The notes under the pieces are model-generated. The model did no database searches. It was not told where the DNA came from and saw nothing but the letters and a program-made list of their open reading frames with translations. A stretch of DNA of 64,000 nt. Origin: Enhydrobacter aerosaccus. Lineage in GTDB: Bacteria > Pseudomonadota > Alphaproteobacteria > Reyranellales > Reyranellaceae. The position numbers and the translations under genes are program-made. The DNA is taken from positions 1 to 64,000 of the forward strand of contig CAIWTJ010000089.1 in the NCBI GenBank assembly GCA_903915535.1, read 5' to 3'. This document shows, piece after piece, positions 21,610 to 29,510 of the stretch (its first letter is position 1; every line of letters starts with the position of its first letter).

Positions 21610-22053
21610 TCACTGCTTGATGTCGGGCTCGACGAGCTTCGCCAGGTTTTCCAGCGACTGCTGCCAGCCGAGGTAACACATCTCCACGGGAATCGCGTCG
21701 GGGATGCCTTCCTGTACGACGTTCAGCTCTGTGCCGACCATGACCTTCTTCAGCGTGACGGTGACGGCCATCGTGCCCGGCAGGTTTGGATCGTCGAACT
21801 TGTCCGTGTAGCGGAGGCGTTCATTGGGAATGAGCTCGACATATTCGCCGCCGAACGAATGGCTCTGGCCTGTCGTGAAGTTGCGGAACGACGCCTTGAA
21901 GGTGCCGCCGACCTTCGCGTCCATGTGATGCATCGTGCAGGCAAAGCCGTTCGGCGGCAGCCACTTCGCCATTGCGTCGGGTTCGAGGAAGGCGCGGTAG
22001 ACCTTCTCGGGCGTCGTGCTGAGCACGCGGTGAAGTCGAACGGTGCCGGGCAA
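21610..22053 (-). CDS. SRPBCC (AHSA1-like) domain protein
   Basis: 147 residues spanning one START/Bet v1-like ligand-binding domain. Diagnostic elements: VLSTTPEKVYRAFLEPDAMAKW at the N-terminus, DAKVGGTFKASF, GEYVELIPNERLRYTDKF, LPGTMAVTVTLKKV, and the C-terminal helix CYLGWQQSLENLAKLVE. AHSA1-like proteins bind hydrophobic ligands; bacterial members commonly sit next to ArsR-type regulators and DHFR-like genes, but here neither is adjacent. Its start is 83 bp from the divergent GFA gene. Biological role unknown. Confidence 0.87.
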   Translation of the reverse strand: MPGTVRLHRVLSTTPEKVYRAFLEPDAMAKWLPPNGFACTMHHMDAKVGGTFKASFRNFTTGQSHSFGGEYVELIPNERLRYTDKFDDPNLPGTMAVTVTLKKVMVGTELNVVQEGIPDAIPVEMCYLGWQQSLENLAKLVEPDIKQ

Positions 22054-22136
22054 TTTGGTCTCCTTGTTCGGGTGGCGAGAATACCTTGCCGTCGCGTTGC
22101 GCGCCGTGCCACCGTGACCTTCTGGAGGTAGCGGTC

Positions 22137-22589
22137 ATGCTCGAAACGCGAGAAGGCGGATGCCATTGCGGGCGCGTGCGGTTTCGCGCCGAGGTCGATC
22201 TCGACCTCCTGTCCCACTGCAACTGCTCGATCTGCACCAAGAAGGGCATCGTCCATCTCGGGTGCGCAGTCTCCCAATTCCAACTGCTGCGCGGCAAGAC
22301 CGCGCTCACCTCGTACACGTTCGGCACCGGCGTGGCACAGCATACCTTCTGTTCGCACTGTGGCATGCACGCCTTCTACATCCCGCGCGCCAACCCACAC
22401 CGGCTCAGCGTCAATGCCCGGTGTCTCGACGGCATCGACGGAGCGAGCCTCAATCCCAAGGGCTTCTTCGACGGCAAGCACTGGGAGGAGGCGCAGCAGC
22501 GCCGTATCGCGGAAACCGGCCAGGCGCCGCCGCCGGGCGCGCATGGCGCCAAGACGCTACAGGCGATCCTGGATCGAGCACCGGAGTAG
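22137..22589 (+). CDS. GFA/CENP-V-family zinc protein
   Basis: 150 residues from the ATG at 22137, ten bases after GGAGG. Zinc motifs are canonical: GCHCGRVRF near residue 8, SHCNCSICTKKG near 27 and FCSHCGMHAFY near 75. This is the standard GFA fold with both the structural and the glutathione/catalytic-type zinc sites, in contrast to the relative at 19710-20183. Annotated family role is formaldehyde adduct handling, but most members are uncharacterised. Confidence 0.88.
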   Translation: MLETREGGCHCGRVRFRAEVDLDLLSHCNCSICTKKGIVHLGCAVSQFQLLRGKTALTSYTFGTGVAQHTFCSHCGMHAFYIPRANPHRLSVNARCLDGIDGASLNPKGFFDGKHWEEAQQRRIAETGQAPPPGAHGAKTLQAILDRAPE

Positions 22590-22612
22590 GCGAACGCAAA
22601 CACAAACGACAA

Positions 22613-22679
22613 TCGCCGGCGGCCTACGCTCGGGGGAGGTGAGCGCGGAACCGCCGGCGACTCGCCGCCTACTGCGGCG
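22613..22679. repeat. Paired inverted repeats between GFA gene and broken gene
   Basis: TCGCCGGCGG (22613-22622) and CCGCCGGCGA (22651-22660) are perfect arms separated by 28 bp; directly after comes a hairpin CGCCGC-ctact-GCGGCG (22663-22679). Both lie between two convergent gene ends, so a bidirectional transcription stop is possible, but no T-tract adjoins. Confidence 0.5.
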
Positions 22680-22704
22680 AACGCGGTCGTTGTGTCGTCA
22701 CCTC

Positions 22705-22986
22705 TTATTTTTTGTGGATCTCGACCCAGCCCATGTCGGGGTCACGGTCGTGCTTCCACTCGTGGTACACGGCGCCCGGATGGCTGCGGTAGACCTCGAC
22801 GTACTTGGGGCTCTCCCAAGTGTGTCAGACATGGTCGCGCGACCAGTAGCCGTCAGGGTAGCCGTACTGCACGGCGCCCGGATCGAAGGTGACGACGGCG
22901 TCGACGGCGAAAGCCGTGCCCATGCCGAGGGCGGTGGAGCCGGCGAGGGCGATCGCAAGGGCGGTGGTTTTCAGGGTCTTTTTCAT
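22705..22986 (-). pseudogene. Small exported protein gene interrupted by one in-frame TGA
   Basis: From the ATG at 22984-22986, with AGAGGA six bases upstream, codons 1-27 encode a clear signal peptide (MKKTLKTTALAIALAGSTAL, then GMGTAFA). The mature part reads VDAVVTFDPGAVQYGYPDGY, then WSRDHV, then TGA at codon 54 (22825-22827), and continues in frame as HTWESPKYVEVYRSHPGAVY and HEWKHDRDPDMGWVEIHKK to a TAA at 22705-22707. The block after the stop keeps the same style (aromatic/charged, WKHDRDPDMGW), so a single TGG-to-TGA change of a Trp codon is the simplest reading. Alternatives are a sequencing error or readthrough. The full product would be 93 residues of unknown function. Confidence 0.65.
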
Positions 22987-23122
22987 GGAGTCCTCTGGTC
23001 GGTTGGGCCGCTGGTGTCGCTGCGGGGTGCCAAGGCCAAGGGGCGATGAACCAAGGTCTGGTCTAAAAACGCCCCCCGGCCGCGAAGGGTTGCCGAGGCG
23101 GAAAAAGGGGTAAACTGCCCCG

Positions 23123-23473
23123 ATGAAACCGACCCTCTACGGCATCAAGAATTGCGACACGATGAAGAAGGCCCGCGCCTGGCTCGATGGGCACGGAAAG
23201 GCCTACGTGTTCCACGACTACAAGACAGCCGGAATCGATCGCAAACGCCTGCAGGGCTGGGTCGGCCGGGTCGGCTGGGAGACGCTGCTGAACCGGGCGG
23301 GGACGACGTTCCGTAAGCTGCCGGACGCCGACAAAGAGGGGCTGACGGAGGCGAGGGCGATCGACCTGATGCTGGCCCAGCCTTCGATGATCAAGCGCCC
23401 GGTCCTGGAACTGACTGGAGGAAAGCTGGTCGTTGGATTCAAGCCAGAAATGTATGATAAAATAACTGTTTAA
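23123..23473 (+). CDS. ArsC/Spx-family reductase (YffB-like)
   Basis: 116 residues. The N-terminus TLYGIKNCDTMKKARAWLD has the single N-C-D-T cysteine of the YffB/ArsC-like thioredoxin-fold group; FHDYKTAGID, LLNRAGTTFRKLPD and the C-terminal MIKRPVLEL are conserved in YffB proteins. Unlike Spx it lacks the C-x-x-C switch. The group is presumed to act as glutathione-dependent thiol reductases; physiological substrate unknown. It is followed by a short AT-rich segment (23450-23520) of distinctly lower GC than the rest. Confidence 0.85.
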   Translation: MKPTLYGIKNCDTMKKARAWLDGHGKAYVFHDYKTAGIDRKRLQGWVGRVGWETLLNRAGTTFRKLPDADKEGLTEARAIDLMLAQPSMIKRPVLELTGGKLVVGFKPEMYDKITV

Positions 23474-23600
23474 TATCAATTAGTTATATAACTTTCTTGA
23501 CGTTTAAAATGAAATATACGAAAGTCGTTCGGTAAGCCCCAGAGGGGCCAACAATAATTTCCTGCGGCACGTCGCCGTTACCTTTCCCCCCGAGGTCGCC

Positions 23601-23825
23601 ATGAAAATCAAGATTTTCAGCCTTCTGCTTGTTCCCCTCATGCTTTCGGTTTCCGCCTGTGGCGAGACCTGGGGCCAGCGCGCCGTCACTGGCGGCGGCA
23701 TCGGCGCTGGCACAGGCTTGGCGGTTGCTGCCCTGGCGGGCTTCCCGCTGGTCGGCTCGGCGTTGATCGGCACGGCCGTGGGCGCGGGCATTGGCGCAGC
23801 CACCGCACCGGGTGGGATCAAGTAG
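23601..23825 (+). CDS. Small glycine-zipper lipoprotein
   Basis: 74 residues. A lipoprotein signal (MKIKIFSLLLVPLMLSVSAC) places the acylated Cys at 20. The mature 55 residues are a glycine zipper: TGGGIGAGTGLAVAALAG and GTAVGAGIGAATAPGG, typical of small envelope proteins that insert in or pack against membranes. An Asp after the Cys is absent (GETW), consistent with outer-membrane sorting. CCCC-agag-GGGG at about 23537-23548 is a small leader hairpin. Function unknown. Confidence 0.75.
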   Translation: MKIKIFSLLLVPLMLSVSACGETWGQRAVTGGGIGAGTGLAVAALAGFPLVGSALIGTAVGAGIGAATAPGGIK

Positions 23826-23847
23826 GCGCCCTCGACAGGCATTCGAT

Positions 23848-24180
23848 CTAGCTCGAGAGGAGCTTGAGCTTCCTCTCGAACACGCTCAGCACATCCTCCA
23901 GCACGTCGCCGTGGGCCAGTTTCCGCGGACCGTTGTAGATCATGTAGACGCCAGCGTTACTGCTCGGCACCTTGGCGATGGCGTAGAGCGGGCTCTCGGC
24001 GGTGTGGCGGAAGATCGAGAAGATCGCCATGCCGGGCCGGAAGTCGATGGCGTAGTCCCGCCACTCTCCAGATCTCACACGCATGCTGTACAAACTGAGC
24101 AGCTGGCCCAGTTCGCGACGGTCGAACGAGATCGTCCGGCGGCGGGCTCGATGGTCTGCCAGACGGTAAAGATCGCTCAT
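23848..24180 (-). CDS. DUF2794 family protein
   Basis: 110 residues. The block LLSLYSMRVRSGEWRDYAID, followed by FRPGMAIFSIFRHTAESPLY, is the DUF2794 signature, a family essentially confined to alphaproteobacteria. The protein is small, soluble and without signal sequence; its biological role is not known. It converges with the glycine-zipper lipoprotein gene and diverges from the YfgM-like/bamB operon. Confidence 0.88.
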   Translation of the reverse strand: MSDLYRLADHRARRRTISFDRRELGQLLSLYSMRVRSGEWRDYAIDFRPGMAIFSIFRHTAESPLYAIAKVPSSNAGVYMIYNGPRKLAHGDVLEDVLSVFERKLKLLSS

Positions 24181-24235
24181 GCGGGCGGGCGTTTTGTCAT
24201 GCCGGTGAAGGGAAGTGTTGCAGAACCTTCACGGT

Positions 24236-24264
24236 TTGCCAAACCCTGCATACGCGGCTAGAAA
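24236..24264 (+). promoter_or_regulatory. Candidate promoter of the YfgM-like/bamB/der operon
   Basis: TTGCCA at 24236-24241 and TAGAAA at 24259-24264 are separated by 17 bp, about 60 bp before the GTG start. Consensus matching only. Confidence 0.35.
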
Positions 24265-24326
24265 CCGGCGCTGAAGCCGTTGATATTTCGCAATAATCCC
24301 GCCCAACAATCCCCCGGAGTGACCGC

Positions 24327-24974
24327 GTGTCGGACCAGGCTGCTTTTCAGGAAGTCGATGACGCCGTACGCCAGGACGACATCAAGCTCTGGTGGAAGCG
24401 CTGGGGCGCCTTGGCGATCACCGCCTTCGTGGTGGTGGTCGTGGCCGCGGCGGGCATGATCCAGTGGCGCAAGTACGAAGCCTCCCAGGCGGCGATTGCC
24501 GGGGCCGCCTATTCGGCTGCGATCGCCAAGATCGGGCCCGACCTCAAGGCCGCGCGGGCCGAATTGCAACAACAGGCGGCGACCGCAGCCGAGCCCTATC
24601 GCTCCCTGGCCGCCCTCGCGGACGCCCAGCTTCTCGATACGCCTGAGCAGCAGATCGCGGCCCTCATTGCGCTGGCGCCGAAGCTTCCCTCCGAGATGTC
24701 GGATCTTGCGCTCGCGATCGCGGGCTACAAGAGCGTCGATCCCGGCAAGCTCGATGCAATGGCGAGCCAACTCGAGGGCATGACGGCGCTCGACCGGCCG
24801 TTTCGCCTGAGCGCCCGCGAACTGCAGGCCCTGGCGCTGGTGAAGAAGGGTGACATCAAGGGCGCTCGCACGATTTGGGAAGCCATCAGCAAGGACGGCA
24901 GCGCACCTCCCGGCGTATCGCAACGCACCGCCGCGATGTTGGCCCTCCATCCCGCTCCGGCGGAGGCCAAGTAG
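24327..24974 (+). CDS. YfgM-like, TPR-type membrane-anchored protein
   Basis: 215 residues from a GTG at 24327, with GGAG eight bases upstream. The N-terminus (EVDDAVRQDDIKLWWKRWG) precedes one transmembrane helix at about residues 28-46, leaving a helical periplasmic domain of tetratricopeptide character. This matches YfgM (DUF2133/TPR_21), which in E. coli associates with SecYEG and periplasmic chaperones. The order YfgM-like, bamB, der is a conserved bacterial arrangement. The stop codon abuts the bamB start (24975). Confidence 0.85.
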   Translation: MSDQAAFQEVDDAVRQDDIKLWWKRWGALAITAFVVVVVAAAGMIQWRKYEASQAAIAGAAYSAAIAKIGPDLKAARAELQQQAATAAEPYRSLAALADAQLLDTPEQQIAALIALAPKLPSEMSDLALAIAGYKSVDPGKLDAMASQLEGMTALDRPFRLSARELQALALVKKGDIKGARTIWEAISKDGSAPPGVSQRTAAMLALHPAPAEAK

Positions 24975-26294
24975 ATGACGCCACGGATCGTCGTTGCGGC
25001 CGTCATGCTGGCGTTGACGCTGAGCGGGTGCGGCGTGTTCGAAAAGAAGAAGGTTCCTCTCGTAGGAGAGCGCGTCTCGGTGTTCGCCGGCCGCGGCGAA
25101 CTCGAGCCAGACAAGGACACCCAGGGCCTCGCGGTCGTCCTGCCGGCGCCGGCGGTGAACGATTCGTGGCCGCAGTCGGGCGGTTTCGCCAACTACGCCA
25201 TGCAGCATCTGGCGATCGGCGCCAGCCCGCAGATCATCTGGACCGCAAAAATCGGAAAGGGCTCGACCTCGTCGCGCATCCTCACGACTCCGCCGGTGAT
25301 CGCCGACGGCAAGGTCTTCACCAAGGACGCCGAGAGCACGGTGTCGGCCTTCGACGTCGATACCGGCAAGGTCCTGTGGAGCGTGACCCTCAAACCCGAG
25401 AAGGGCCGCGACGGCGACGAGTTCGGCGGTGGCCTCGCCTGGTATGGCGGCCGGCTGTTCGTGACCACGGGATTCGCCGAGGTGTTCTCGCTCAATCCCG
25501 CGAACGGCGAGGAAGTGTGGCACTCGAGCGTGAGTGCACCGATACGGGGCGCGCCGCTGGTGTTCGCCGATCGCGTCTATTCGACGTCGATTGACAACAA
25601 GCTCCACGCCATGGCTGCGGTCGATGGCTCCGACCTGTGGTCGTTCTCCGGCCTGTCCGAGGTCGCGGGCTATGTCGGCGGCAATAGTCCGGCCGCTTCC
25701 TCCGATTATGTCGTGGCGCCCTTCACCTCGGGCGAACTCGTTTGCCTGCGTCTCGACAATGGCCGCACGGTCTGGAACGAGTCCGTCGTCGGCAACAATC
25801 GCGGTGAACTGCGGGCCTTCGGCAACCTGGCCGACATCCGCGGCCGGCCCGTGATCGATCGCGGCCTGGTCTACGCCATGGGCTCGGCGGGCCAGGTGAG
25901 CGCGTTCGATCTGCGCACCGGCCAGCGCAAGTGGGACCGCTCGATCGGCGGCAGCCAGACGCCGTGGGCCGCCGGCGATTTCGTCTTCGTCGTCACCGGC
26001 AGTGCCGACGTGGCGGCCCTGAGCCGTGACACGGGCAAGGTCAAGTGGGCGACGCCGCTTACCCAGTATCTCGACGAAAAGCGCACCAAACCGATCCAAT
26101 GGGGCGGTCCGGTGCTGGCGGGCGACCGTCTTCTGGTCGCCGGCACGACCGGCGAGCTGCTGGCGATCTCACCCTACAACGGCGAGATCCTGGGAAAGGT
26201 CGACATGAAGGCGCCGGTGAGGCTGGCGCCGGTGGTGTCCAACGGCACCATCTATGTCCTGACCGACAATGGCGAACTCATTGTCCTCCGGTGA
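24975..26294 (+). CDS. bamB: Outer membrane protein assembly factor BamB
   Basis: 439 residues. Lipoprotein signal with lipobox LTLSGC (Cys at about 18), then a PQQ-like eight-bladed beta-propeller with repeated blades of the type GKVFTKDAESTVSAFDVDTG, NPANGEEVWHSSV and DLRTGQRKWDRSIGG. BamB is the propeller lipoprotein of the BAM complex that folds beta-barrel proteins into the outer membrane. Flanking genes (YfgM-like and der) support the assignment over other PQQ-propeller proteins. The 3' end overlaps der by 26 bp. Confidence 0.93.
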   Translation: MTPRIVVAAVMLALTLSGCGVFEKKKVPLVGERVSVFAGRGELEPDKDTQGLAVVLPAPAVNDSWPQSGGFANYAMQHLAIGASPQIIWTAKIGKGSTSSRILTTPPVIADGKVFTKDAESTVSAFDVDTGKVLWSVTLKPEKGRDGDEFGGGLAWYGGRLFVTTGFAEVFSLNPANGEEVWHSSVSAPIRGAPLVFADRVYSTSIDNKLHAMAAVDGSDLWSFSGLSEVAGYVGGNSPAASSDYVVAPFTSGELVCLRLDNGRTVWNESVVGNNRGELRAFGNLADIRGRPVIDRGLVYAMGSAGQVSAFDLRTGQRKWDRSIGGSQTPWAAGDFVFVVTGSADVAALSRDTGKVKWATPLTQYLDEKRTKPIQWGGPVLAGDRLLVAGTTGELLAISPYNGEILGKVDMKAPVRLAPVVSNGTIYVLTDNGELIVLR

Positions 26295-27711
26295 TGGCGT
26301 ACCCCGGGTCGCCATCGTTGGCCGTCCCAATGTCGGCAAGTCGACCCTCTTCAATCGCCTGGTGGGCAGCCGTCACGCGATCGTCGACGATACACCCGGT
26401 GTAACTCGCGACGTGCGCGAGAGCCCGGCGCGGCTGGGCGACCTCAAGTTTACCTTGCTCGATACCGCCGGCTGGGAAACCGCGGACGTCGCTCGCCTGG
26501 AGGGCCGCATGCGCCGCTTCACCGAGCGCGCGGTCGACACCGTCGACGCGGTGCTGTTCCTGATCGACGCGCGCGCAGGCGTCCTGCCGCTCGACGAGGC
26601 CTTTGCAAGCTGGCTGCGCAAGCGCCACGAGAAGGTGATCGTTGTCGCCAACAAATGCGAGGGCCGTGCCGGTCAGAACGGCCTGGCGGAGGCGCATGCG
26701 CTCGGCTTCGGCCAGCCGATCCCCGTTTCGGCCGAGCATGGCGAGGGCTTGAGCGATCTGCACGAGGCGATGGCGCGCCTCATTCCGGCGGTCGAGGACG
26801 AGGAAGAAGAGGACGAAGCCGACGAAGAGGTGAGCGACAAGCACGCCGAAGCAGCCGCGGCCGCCGCAGCCAAGCGTCCGCTGATGCTGGCGATCGTCGG
26901 CCGCCCCAATGTCGGCAAGTCGACGTTGCTCAATCGCCTGGTGGGCGAGGAGCGTGTGCTGACCGGTCCCGAGGCCGGCATCACCCGCGATTCGATCCGC
27001 GTCGAATGGGAGTGGCGCGGCCGCAAGATCCGACTGATCGACACCGCCGGCATGCGCCGCCGCAGCCGCATCGATCACCGGCTCGAGACGATGTCCGTCG
27101 CCGACACGCTTGATGCGATCCGTCTGGCTGACGTCGTCGTCGTGGTGCTCGATGCCGGCGACATGCTGGAGAAGCAGGATCTCACGCTCGCCGGCCGCGT
27201 GATCGACGAGGGCCGCGCCCTGGTGATCGCCGTCAACAAGACCGATCTGCTGACAGATGACCGCTCGGGCGCGAGCAAGGCATGGCGCAAGCTCAACGAC
27301 AGGCTCGAATCCTCCTTCACCCAGGTGAAGGATGTGCCGATCGTGGGCTTCTCGGCGCTGAACGGGCGCGGCGTCGAGCGGCTGATGCCGAAGGTCATGG
27401 AGACTTACGACACCTGGAATTTGCGCATCAAGACTCCGCAGCTCAATCGCTGGCTGCGCGAGATGGAAGTGCTGCATCCGCCGCCGCTGGCGAAGGGCCG
27501 TCGCATTCGCCTGCGCTTCATGAGCCAGATCAAGACGCGGCCGCCCACGTTCATCCTGTCCGCCAGCCAGGCCGACGAACTGGGCAAGGACTACATCCGC
27601 TTCCTGGTTAACCGCCTGCGCGACGACTTCGGCATGCCGGGCGTTCCGATCCGTCTCAACATGCGCAAGGCCAAGAACCCCTACGCGTCGCGCGCCAAGC
27701 CGCAGCGCTAG
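26269..27711 (+). CDS. der: GTPase Der (EngA)
   Basis: 480 residues. Two tandem GTPase domains: the first with VGRPNVGKSTLFN, DTPGVTRDV and ANKCEG (N-K-x-D variant), the second from about residue 205 with VGRPNVGKSTLLN, DTAGMRRRS and NKTD; the C-terminal KH-like domain contains RPPTFILSASQADELGKDYI. Der is needed for 50S subunit maturation. The linker between the G domains is an acidic and alanine-rich stretch (EDEEEEDEADEEV, then EAAAAAAAKRP). The ATG at 26269 lies inside bamB; a later start at TTG 26281 is possible but has no better ribosome site. Confidence 0.96.
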   Translation: MANSLSSGDGVPRVAIVGRPNVGKSTLFNRLVGSRHAIVDDTPGVTRDVRESPARLGDLKFTLLDTAGWETADVARLEGRMRRFTERAVDTVDAVLFLIDARAGVLPLDEAFASWLRKRHEKVIVVANKCEGRAGQNGLAEAHALGFGQPIPVSAEHGEGLSDLHEAMARLIPAVEDEEEEDEADEEVSDKHAEAAAAAAAKRPLMLAIVGRPNVGKSTLLNRLVGEERVLTGPEAGITRDSIRVEWEWRGRKIRLIDTAGMRRRSRIDHRLETMSVADTLDAIRLADVVVVVLDAGDMLEKQDLTLAGRVIDEGRALVIAVNKTDLLTDDRSGASKAWRKLNDRLESSFTQVKDVPIVGFSALNGRGVERLMPKVMETYDTWNLRIKTPQLNRWLREMEVLHPPPLAKGRRIRLRFMSQIKTRPPTFILSASQADELGKDYIRFLVNRLRDDFGMPGVPIRLNMRKAKNPYASRAKPQR

Positions 27712-27812
27712 AGGGTGCGCATATTGCGGGTGTATTTTCGCTCCTGATGCAGTAACATCGTTTGTGCGAATTCCCCTTGTTGCTCGCCGGTGATTAGAGA
27801 AAGACTACGGGT

Positions 27813-28793
27813 ATGAAGCGTCGCCACCTGCTGGCCTTCGGTGCCCTGGCTGCTCCCGTGATCGTGCCGTCGTTTGCCCGGGCGCAGAGCGTTCTGCCCA
27901 ACAAGTCGTTGCGCTTCCTCGTGGGCTTCGAGCCTGGTGGGGGCGGGGATCTCACTGCCCGGGCGATCGCCACGCAGGTCGAAAGACGATTGAGCCGTCA
28001 CGTAATCGTCGAGAACAAGACGGGCATGTCCGGCGCGGTTCCGGGCGAGCTGATGAAGAAGGGCCCGCCGGACGGATCGCAGCTGGCGCTCATGTCGTCG
28101 ACCACTCTCATCGCAAAGCTGACGATGAAGGATTATCCCTTCGATCCGCTGAAGGACATCGCGCCGGTCATACAGGTTGGCGATTTTCCGATCGCCTTCG
28201 CGGTATCGCGGAAGATCGGTGTGTCGACGTTCGCCGAATACCTGCAGTGGCTGAAAGAGGGCGATGCGTCTCGCCGCAAGATCGCGGTATCGTCGAACGT
28301 CGCGTTCATCCAGGTGCTCAACGTCCTGCTGGGCAAGGCGATCGGTGAAACGCTGGAAGTGGTGAGCTATCGCGGTCCCATTGCCGCCGTGTCGGACGTG
28401 GAACAGGGCCGCATTCCCGCCAGCTGCAACACCGTGACGTCGCTGCTGCCCGCGCATCGCGGCGGTCGCGTGCGCATCCTGATGACCACGGGCGCCAAGC
28501 GCCTGCAGGTCGCCAACGACATCCCGACGGCCTCTGAACTGGGCTATCCCAAGCTCGACATGCGCGAGTGGTTCGCCTTCTTCGCGCCGCCGGCGACACC
28601 GGCTCCGATCATTGCGGAATGGAACCGCCGCCTGTCGCTGGCGATCGGCGACGCCGCGGTCGGCGACGCGCTGAGGCCGCTCGGCCTCGAGCTCGAAACC
28701 TCCACGCCGACTGAATTGGCAGCCCGCGTGGCGTCCCACCAGATGGAGTGGGAAAAGCGGATGAAGACCGCGGGCATGGAGCCCGTTCTCTAG
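27813..28793 (+). CDS. Bug-family (TctC-like) periplasmic solute receptor 2
   Basis: 326 residues with a signal peptide MKRRHLLAFGALAAPVIVPS ending at ARAQ; the paired Arg suggests possible Tat export. Bug hallmarks: LRFLVGFEPGGGGDLTARAI, VIVENKTGMSGAVPGELMKK, PPDGSQLALM, and PTASELGYPKLDMREWF. It has clear divergence from the receptor at 15091-16050, including a polyglycine ligand loop. No tctA/tctB partner is nearby. Ligand unknown. It sits between der and a convergent SDR gene in its own transcription unit. Confidence 0.88.
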   Translation: MKRRHLLAFGALAAPVIVPSFARAQSVLPNKSLRFLVGFEPGGGGDLTARAIATQVERRLSRHVIVENKTGMSGAVPGELMKKGPPDGSQLALMSSTTLIAKLTMKDYPFDPLKDIAPVIQVGDFPIAFAVSRKIGVSTFAEYLQWLKEGDASRRKIAVSSNVAFIQVLNVLLGKAIGETLEVVSYRGPIAAVSDVEQGRIPASCNTVTSLLPAHRGGRVRILMTTGAKRLQVANDIPTASELGYPKLDMREWFAFFAPPATPAPIIAEWNRRLSLAIGDAAVGDALRPLGLELETSTPTELAARVASHQMEWEKRMKTAGMEPVL

Positions 28794-28797
28794 CCAA

Positions 28798-29505
28798 TCA
28801 GTGGCGGTCGCCTGCGACCCATTCGCCGTTCATCGTGCACGACGGCAGTGCGAGTTGGATCAAAGCCTCGGCATGCGCCTCCGGCGCGGACACGCTTTCG
28901 GGATTTTCGCCGGGAAAGGCCTCCTTGCGCATGGCAGTGCGGGTCGGACCGGGATTGTAGAGGTTGACCCGCACCGTGGTGTGCGCGCTTTCAGCGGCGT
29001 AGGTGCCGACCATCATGTCGAGCGCGGCCTTGCTCGCGGCATAGGCGCTCCAGTAGGGCACGACGCGGCGCGAGATACCCGACGTCACGAAGATCGCCCG
29101 CCCGGCATCCGATGCGCGCAACAGCGGGTCGAGCGAGCGGATGAGCCGCCAGTTGGCCGTCACGTTCACCGCCATGACCTTCTCGAATATCGCGGGATCG
29201 ATATGGCCGATCGGCGACAGCGTGCCGAGCAGGCCGGCATTGCCCAGCAGGACGTCGAGCTTGCCGAAGCGCTCATGAAGCGCCGCACCCAGGCGATCGA
29301 CGCCGGGGCCGTCGGTGACGTCGAGCGGAACGAGCGTGGCGCTGCCGCCGGCCTGCTTGATGCGGTCGTCGAGCGCTTCGAGGCCGCCCACAGTGCGGGC
29401 GACGGCGATCACATGGGCGCCTTCGTTGGCATAGGCCAGCGCCGCGGCCGCACCGAGGCCGCGCGAGGCGCCGGTGACCAGCGCGATGCGTCCCTTGAGT
29501 CGCAC
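28798..29505 (-). CDS. Short-chain dehydrogenase/reductase
   Basis: 235 residues, classical SDR. TGASRGLGAAAALAYANEG (residues 11-29) binds NAD(P); LLGNAGLLG is the NAG motif; the catalytic Ser is in FVTSGISRR and the Y-x-x-x-K is YAASKAALDMMVGTYAAE. C-terminal NPGPTRTAMRKEAFPGENPE resembles SDRs annotated near purF in alphaproteobacteria. Starts five bases after the purF stop, so it closes the dnaB-to-purF gene string. Substrate unknown. Confidence 0.88.
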   Translation of the reverse strand: MRLKGRIALVTGASRGLGAAAALAYANEGAHVIAVARTVGGLEALDDRIKQAGGSATLVPLDVTDGPGVDRLGAALHERFGKLDVLLGNAGLLGTLSPIGHIDPAIFEKVMAVNVTANWRLIRSLDPLLRASDAGRAIFVTSGISRRVVPYWSAYAASKAALDMMVGTYAAESAHTTVRVNLYNPGPTRTAMRKEAFPGENPESVSAPEAHAEALIQLALPSCTMNGEWVAGDRH

Positions 29506-29510
29506 GGACC

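Noticed and set aside
22825-22827. Selenocysteine codon in the small exported protein
   Set aside because: The TGA is followed by no obvious SECIS hairpin, no sel genes are in the window, and a lost Trp fits the flanking sequence better.
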